Below are positions 11,977 to 15,993 of a stretch of DNA of 15,993 nt, piece by piece; the stretch's first letter is position 1, and each line of letters begins with the position of its first letter. Source of the DNA: Patescibacteria group bacterium AH-259-L07 (GTDB lineage: Bacteria > Patescibacteriota > Patescibacteriia > UBA2591 > UBA6264); the NCBI GenBank assembly GCA_027718005.1, contig JALLOP010000025.1, forward strand, positions 1 to 15,993, written 5' to 3'. The translations under genes were made by a program, and so were the position numbers. A model generated the notes under the pieces. The model made no database searches, was not told the origin of the DNA, and saw only the letters and a program-made list of their open reading frames with translations.

Positions 11977-13395
11977 TTAATAATCAAACACGGGATCAAT
12001 ATCAACCGGCATACCTTCGAGAGATTCACACATCCGTCTTATTTCATCAGGGACTCCTCCCCATTTATCCACGAACTGCTTAACTATCTCATAATCATCT
12101 ACCTGTGAGAGTTTATAAAATTCATCACCTAAGGTACTAATTGCGCTGCGGAAACAATCAGGATTAAACTCAAATCCTTGACCACTAAACCGAAATGCGC
12201 CGTGTTTCAAAAGCCAATTGTATTGAACAAGCGTACCAACCGCATGCGGCCCTTCTAAACTCAATCTGACTTGACGCAAACCATCTATAACGCGCACGAT
12301 AACTGCATTTGCAGCAATACCCTGTGCAATTTCTCCTTGGTCTGCTAAAAATTGAAAGAAATACAAACCAAAAACATCTGCTTTTGCCTCTTCAAACGGT
12401 GCCCCGAGATCAAAAAAATTCTTGCCGCCAAAATGGAAGCTCAATCCATGAGATAATTCATGTCCAATTATAAAAAGAAAATAATTGCTTGAATCAAACA
12501 GGGAAAGTTCTTGTGGAGAGACGATACACTTTGCAATAGGGATGGTCAAACAATTAAGCTTTGCATCAATCGCATTTCGTATAAGAACCTTTTTTGAGTC
12601 AACAGTTTTATGAATATCGTCATCAACACGCGAGTTCCATGCTGAATAAACATAGTTATAAAATGCATCACCGCTAGCGATTATTTCGTCCATGATAATC
12701 ATTGACACAAGCATACCTTTTGCTTCATACCCATATCGTTTACCAAGCCATGCATCAAACTTTGCTGTCCACTCTTTATACTGTCCTGCCCTTTGTGTTT
12801 CCTTTTTTGCGACAATACCGAGCATTCCATCAAAAGATCTTTTAATGCCCAAAAAAGTGTCATCATAGCACATAGACGGACCAAGAATTAATTCAAATGG
12901 AGAATCATTTGCCTGTATCCATTCTACATCATTTTGCTTGTATTCATTGGTACGAAATGCCTGTGCTCTGCCTAATAAAAACTTTTGAAACTGCGGATAT
13001 GGTGTGAGTTCTACTACCTGCTCTAACAATTGTGCTGCTTGAGAAAGCTCTTTTTCATACACTTCTGAATATGGCACTGCTCGAAGTTTATTTTCTTGTC
13101 GTACCACATTAGTAAAGGGATTTAACAATGCCTCTTTATCCTCTGGATGTCCTTTAAGATATGCTTCAAATTCTTCGCGTGTCAAATCTTGGGGATAAAA
13201 ATTATTCCCTCGCGTCTTATCATATGTTTGACGATCTTTTACTTTGTCTTCATCCTGATTGGCCTGAGAAAGAAAAATCGGATTCATTAATTTTACTGCC
13301 TGAATAAGCAACTGTAATACTTTTTTGTCGCGCTCACTCAAATGAGAAATATCTGCCCGAATCGGAACAGGAATATATTTAGCTGCATGAGCCAT
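11977..13395 (-). CDS. HExxH zinc metallopeptidase, M49 (dipeptidyl peptidase III)-like
   Basis: The 472-residue soluble protein carries HELSH at residues 312-316 (zinc ligands H312 and H316, catalytic E313). APFEEAKAD follows at 332-340, providing a glutamate as the third ligand about 20 residues later. In M49 peptidases the corresponding motifs are HELLGH and EECRAE; here the first motif lacks the extra residue and is an ordinary HExxH. The overall layout and the helical region around FGLYFFQFLADQG resemble the M49-like proteins of bacteria. No signal peptide is seen, so it probably acts on peptides in the cytosol. The start is fixed by AAGGAGG (13402-13408) 6 nt before the ATG. This site overlaps the stop codon of the GH57-like gene, so the two are co-translated. 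A strong terminator follows. A non-peptidase role cannot be excluded. Confidence 0.72.
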   Translation of the reverse strand: MAHAAKYIPVPIRADISHLSERDKKVLQLLIQAVKLMNPIFLSQANQDEDKVKDRQTYDKTRGNNFYPQDLTREEFEAYLKGHPEDKEALLNPFTNVVRQENKLRAVPYSEVYEKELSQAAQLLEQVVELTPYPQFQKFLLGRAQAFRTNEYKQNDVEWIQANDSPFELILGPSMCYDDTFLGIKRSFDGMLGIVAKKETQRAGQYKEWTAKFDAWLGKRYGYEAKGMLVSMIIMDEIIASGDAFYNYVYSAWNSRVDDDIHKTVDSKKVLIRNAIDAKLNCLTIPIAKCIVSPQELSLFDSSNYFLFIIGHELSHGLSFHFGGKNFFDLGAPFEEAKADVFGLYFFQFLADQGEIAQGIAANAVIVRVIDGLRQVRLSLEGPHAVGTLVQYNWLLKHGAFRFSGQGFEFNPDCFRSAISTLGDEFYKLSQVDDYEIVKQFVDKWGGVPDEIRRMCESLEGMPVDIDPVFDY

Positions 13396-13401
13396 GTCAT
13401 G

Positions 13402-13408
13402 CCTCCTT
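13402..13408 (-). promoter_or_regulatory. Ribosome binding site overlapping a stop codon
   Basis: AAGGAGG begins on the last base of the TGA of the upstream GH57-like gene and lies 6 nt before the metallopeptidase ATG. It fixes that start and suggests translational coupling. Confidence 0.85.
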
Positions 13409-14727
13409 CATATTGGAAAGATCCAAAACCTCTTATTATCCACCTTATCAAATTTCGCCTGGTTTGTCAATGGCTTGGCTTGGCTTTTCATTTTCTCAAT
13501 TGCAGGCAACACTATATTTTCTATAGCCTGCCGTGCGTGTTGATAATTCGGCTTCCAGGCTCGCTTGGCAAAGTAATGCCAGCCAACACAAGAATGAACT
13601 GCTGGCAAGGTTTGTTTTAGTAATTTTTTAAAAGCTTTATTTTTAAATGCCCGTTTCAACCCGCCTTGCTCTCTAATTCTTTTTTGAAAAGTTTGATCAA
13701 ATTCCTTAACCAATTCATGCCACTCTACAATCCTTCTCCTTCGCAAAGGCTTTCGTTTTCTCCACATTTTCCCGTATTTATTTGGCTCCCACCACGGGAA
13801 AGGATCTTTTGGCGTTGAATCCATATCCCATGATGCAGGCAAAATCTTAGAGATTGGAAATGTATCTGCACTTTTCCAATTAAATTGTGATGGTAGACAA
13901 AAATCTATTTTGTCCTTTAATTTTACAAACACCCCAATATCTTTTGCCTTTGATCTTTGATCGATTTTCCGTAAGCCTTTTTTTGAACCTGCATTTTCCC
14001 AGTCTCTCATCAAAACAAAGGTATTTTTTTGTAAATACTCTAATACCTGTAAAAAGATTTTAGGCGAATGAACTGTTCTGCGAACTCGAGCCCATACCAG
14101 ATCTTTTGGTAAATGCTGCGGCCGCCTCACATATTTAGGTCGTTTCCGATAATCTTCAGCATTCATAAACAAATCTTTAAATAAACAACTATAGACTATT
14201 GCTCGTTGATATCCATCCCTGAACTTAATACGCATCGGTCCATGAAAATTGTATATTCCTAATGATTTATCAGGAATTAAAAGTATAAGATCGGGAAATA
14301 TTTCATGGACTATTTTAAGTGTACGTTTATCTACAGCCCCTTCTGGTGGCCAAAACCATGTTGCTTTGCCTAAATACTTTTCAACAACCTCTCGATCCAA
14401 AATAATCTGGGCTCGGATTAAATCATCTGAAAGCATGGGCAAAATGGCATGAGAATAAGCGCTCGTTCCAATCTCAATATTTCCGTATTGTTTAGCAATT
14501 TTTAAGTTTGCAAGCGTCTTTGTGGCCAACTGCCCAATATCTGAACTCGCTCTTAACCATGACTCAATGGTCCATCCCTGAAGCTGAACGCCGCGCAGAA
14601 TTATACCATGCTTCATAGCTAAAGAAGTGGGTAAAAACTTAACAGTAAGATTTGTTTTCACCCACTTCGGTATAAATATTTTTGGATCAAATGGCTGATA
14701 CCCATGAATTAAGTCGTAAAACACCAT
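13408..14727 (-). CDS. Divergent GH57-like glycosidase
   Basis: The 439-residue protein opens with VFYDLIHGYQPF; H8-x-x-Q-P corresponds to GH57 motif 1. NIEIGTSAYSHAILPML (83-99) matches motif 2. WFWPPEGAVD (124-133) matches motif 3, with E129 as the likely nucleophile. LMRDWENAGS (239-248) could supply the motif 4 acid (D242). A His-Ser-Cys/Trp-rich stretch near 378-391 also fits late GH57 sequence. It is clearly more divergent than the other two GH57 proteins in the window, and its specificity is unknown. The basic segment WRKRKPLRRRR (322-332) is unusual. The gene follows the partial GH57 after a 97-bp spacer of repeats and precedes the metallopeptidase by 12 bp. A short TTGGC tandem lies near its 3' end. 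Family membership is likely, but activity is less certain. Confidence 0.75.
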   Translation of the reverse strand: MVFYDLIHGYQPFDPKIFIPKWVKTNLTVKFLPTSLAMKHGIILRGVQLQGWTIESWLRASSDIGQLATKTLANLKIAKQYGNIEIGTSAYSHAILPMLSDDLIRAQIILDREVVEKYLGKATWFWPPEGAVDKRTLKIVHEIFPDLILLIPDKSLGIYNFHGPMRIKFRDGYQRAIVYSCLFKDLFMNAEDYRKRPKYVRRPQHLPKDLVWARVRRTVHSPKIFLQVLEYLQKNTFVLMRDWENAGSKKGLRKIDQRSKAKDIGVFVKLKDKIDFCLPSQFNWKSADTFPISKILPASWDMDSTPKDPFPWWEPNKYGKMWRKRKPLRRRRIVEWHELVKEFDQTFQKRIREQGGLKRAFKNKAFKKLLKQTLPAVHSCVGWHYFAKRAWKPNYQHARQAIENIVLPAIEKMKSQAKPLTNQAKFDKVDNKRFWIFPI

Positions 14728-14734
14728 AATACTA

Positions 14735-14809
14735 AACTTATAAACGTATGAACATAAAAACGTATGAACAATGTGTTCTTCGGTTCTTAAGTTCTTTAGT
14801 TCTTAAGTT
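14735..14809. repeat. Converging octamer arrays (AAC-N5)
   Basis: On the plus strand four 8-bp units starting AAC (AACTTATA, AACGTATG, AACATAAA, AACGTATG) run from 14735 to 14766 and end in AAC. After a 5-bp centre (14770-14774) the pattern continues inverted as GTTC-type octamers (GTTCTTCG, GTTCTTAA, GTTCTTTA, GTTCTTAA, then GTT) to 14809. The arms match in register at about 25 of 35 positions. It fills the spacer between the two GH57 genes. Confidence 0.8.
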
Positions 14810-14824
14810 CCGCACGAAGTGCGG
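14810..14824. repeat. Hairpin directly after the partial GH57 stop codon
   Basis: CCGCAC, loop GAA and GTGCGG form a perfect 6-bp stem immediately after the TAA of the upstream gene. There is no T run after it on the minus strand, so it is not a standard terminator. It may protect the 3' end or be part of the adjacent repeat. Confidence 0.6.
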
Positions 14825-15993
14825 TTATCGCCAATCAGAAATATTTTCAATAACAATATATTTACCAGATATTTCTCGCTGCTCTATCTCCCCCAATATA
14901 TTCTGATGGATCTTTTCAACTTTTCGTAATTCAGGCTCTAATAAACTTGATTTCAAAAGAGACACTATTTTCAAAAACTTCTCAACATTAGTCTTAATTA
15001 TATCTGGATTCCACCATGGCTTCGCACTTGCCCACCAATATTGATCAGAGGCAAGCGCCTTGTCTAATAACTTTCTCGCCCTTTTGTATTGAGGGCTATT
15101 ATCGTATTTCTTAATTAATTTAATAATAAAATGAGTTAACTGCCATTGTAATTTATGAAGATCATTATCTGGATGAAACCATAATGCATATGGCATGTCC
15201 TGCTTTAAGTCCTTTATCTCGGATGCCCAACTACAAGCTAAAGGATCAATAGGATTGATCGGAGTATCTTTTAATAAATACAAATATTGGGAATAAGTAA
15301 TTGTTTTAATCTCTTTCTGGTCTAAAATCTTTGCCCATATATCAATTAAATGTGCGCGATGATGTCCTAAGGTTTCTCCGTCAAATGCAGTAACTAAAAA
15401 TTTGTCTGATCGTCCGTCGTGTTTCACGCTTTGAAAAAACTTATCAACCGAATCTAGCCATACCCCAAAAAAGATTAAACTTACTCCGCGATTTCGAAAA
15501 ATCACTTTAAAATTTTTTTTCTTACCTTGACGTGGAAATAAATCCTTTATTTCGTATCGTCTATTAAACGAAACATGATTAAATGCATTATCATATGCAA
15601 TCTCATCTAAAACAATCCATTCATATCCTAAGCTTTGAATAATACGCGCAGTTTTTTTATCATACGCTAACTCTGGCAAAAAAAATCCTTTCGGCCGCGG
15701 CCGCCACACACTTTTAAAATACTTTTGATTTAAATTTTCATTCAGCTTTATTTGACGGATTATTTCTGATTTTGATAAAAACGGTAAAATTGGATGATAC
15801 TTGGCTGATCCAACTAACTCAACTTGACCATTTTCAGCCAACTTTTTAATCCGTTCAAGTATATGTATATATCCATGCTCGACCAGCTTCTCTGTTAAGC
15901 TTGCGCAAATATTTAAGGTAATTTTCACTTTTGGCCGCGCTTCTAAAATAGACAAAATCTTATCATACGATTCAATTACTACCTTATGTATGA
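14825..15993 (-). CDS. GH57-family glycoside hydrolase (5' end outside window)
   Basis: The frame stays open to the window edge, giving 389 codons plus two bases. An internal TTG at 15955 is not the start, because the residues before it (IHKVVIESYDKI) align with the other GH57 protein. Visible motifs are GQVELVGSAKYHP (motif 2), KGFFLPELAY (motif 3, likely nucleophile Glu), TAFDGETLGHHR (motif 4, likely acid Asp) and LHKLQWQLTHF, then SDQYWWASAKPWWN, shared almost word for word with the 7555-9546 protein. The HxHQP-type motif 1 must lie outside the window. It ends soon after the barrel and lacks the UVR-like segment and long C-terminal extension of its paralogue. A CGGCCGCGGCCG palindrome (15692-15703) codes for RPRP just before motif 3, two residues more than in the paralogue. 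Confidence 0.9.
   Translation of the reverse strand, partial: IHKVVIESYDKILSILEARPKVKITLNICASLTEKLVEHGYIHILERIKKLAENGQVELVGSAKYHPILPFLSKSEIIRQIKLNENLNQKYFKSVWRPRPKGFFLPELAYDKKTARIIQSLGYEWIVLDEIAYDNAFNHVSFNRRYEIKDLFPRQGKKKNFKVIFRNRGVSLIFFGVWLDSVDKFFQSVKHDGRSDKFLVTAFDGETLGHHRAHLIDIWAKILDQKEIKTITYSQYLYLLKDTPINPIDPLACSWASEIKDLKQDMPYALWFHPDNDLHKLQWQLTHFIIKLIKKYDNSPQYKRARKLLDKALASDQYWWASAKPWWNPDIIKTNVEKFLKIVSLLKSSLLEPELRKVEKIHQNILGEIEQREISGKYIVIENISDWR

Noticed and set aside
14735..14809. CRISPR array
   Set aside because: The units are only 8 bp with no unique spacers, and no cas gene is present.
14810..14824. Rho-independent terminator after the partial GH57
   Set aside because: The stem is good but no T tract follows on the minus strand, so it was listed only as a hairpin.
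15953..15955. TTG as the start codon of the GH57 gene at the window edge
   Set aside because: The open frame continues upstream with residues that align with the other GH57 protein, so the true start is outside the window.

Overview
This window looks like a chromosomal segment of a bacterium of the Candidate Phyla Radiation (Patescibacteria, probably a Parcubacteria-group lineage). That placement is an inference from several signs: an AT-rich genome with tightly packed genes, several GH57 glycosidase-like genes, small palindromic sequences scattered inside and between genes, and a P-loop kinase of a type I associate with these genomes. TGA ends several genes (for example asd and the full-length GH57), so the code is the standard bacterial one. 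All recognised genes lie on the minus strand, so transcription runs from high to low coordinates.

Layout in order of transcription. (1) 15993-11977: a GH57 enzyme cut by the window edge, a divergent GH57-like protein and an HExxH metallopeptidase, closed by a strong terminator. (2) 11882-10380: a DUF4143-type ATPase gene with its own promoter, paired direct repeats and a terminator. (3) 10358-9575: a free-standing gene of unknown function with two sigma70-like promoters, a structured leader, a strong ribosome binding site and a terminator. (4) 9561-5604: GH57 with a UVR-like helix pair, an APH-fold kinase and a PHP phosphoesterase, joined by ATGA overlaps. (5) 5335-4562: a PP2C phosphatase. 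(6) 4490-1: a threonine-pathway operon of thrA (aspartokinase/homoserine dehydrogenase), asd and a P-loop kinase that overlaps asd by ATGA.

Two observations stand out. First, the thrA leader appears to carry a complete ribosome-mediated attenuator. A consensus-like promoter is followed by an 18-codon peptide with nine consecutive Thr codons, then mutually exclusive 1:2, 2:3 and 3:4 pairings, with a terminator-like hairpin and U tract just before the thrA ATG. Second, at least seven palindromic segments lie in frame inside conserved genes (asd, thrA three times, PP2C, PHP, APH, GH57). Two of them, in asd and thrA, are clearly homologous. They share a three-stem layout, orientation and reading frame, and show a compensatory base-pair change. 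This resembles the Rickettsia palindromic elements that insert into protein genes.

The intergenic spaces hold further repeats: two related long inverted repeats (1645-1730 and 5384-5586), a converging pair of AAC-N5 octamer arrays (14735-14809), and two perfect DnaA-box sequences upstream of the thr promoter. No rRNA, tRNA, CRISPR array, transposase or phage gene was seen.
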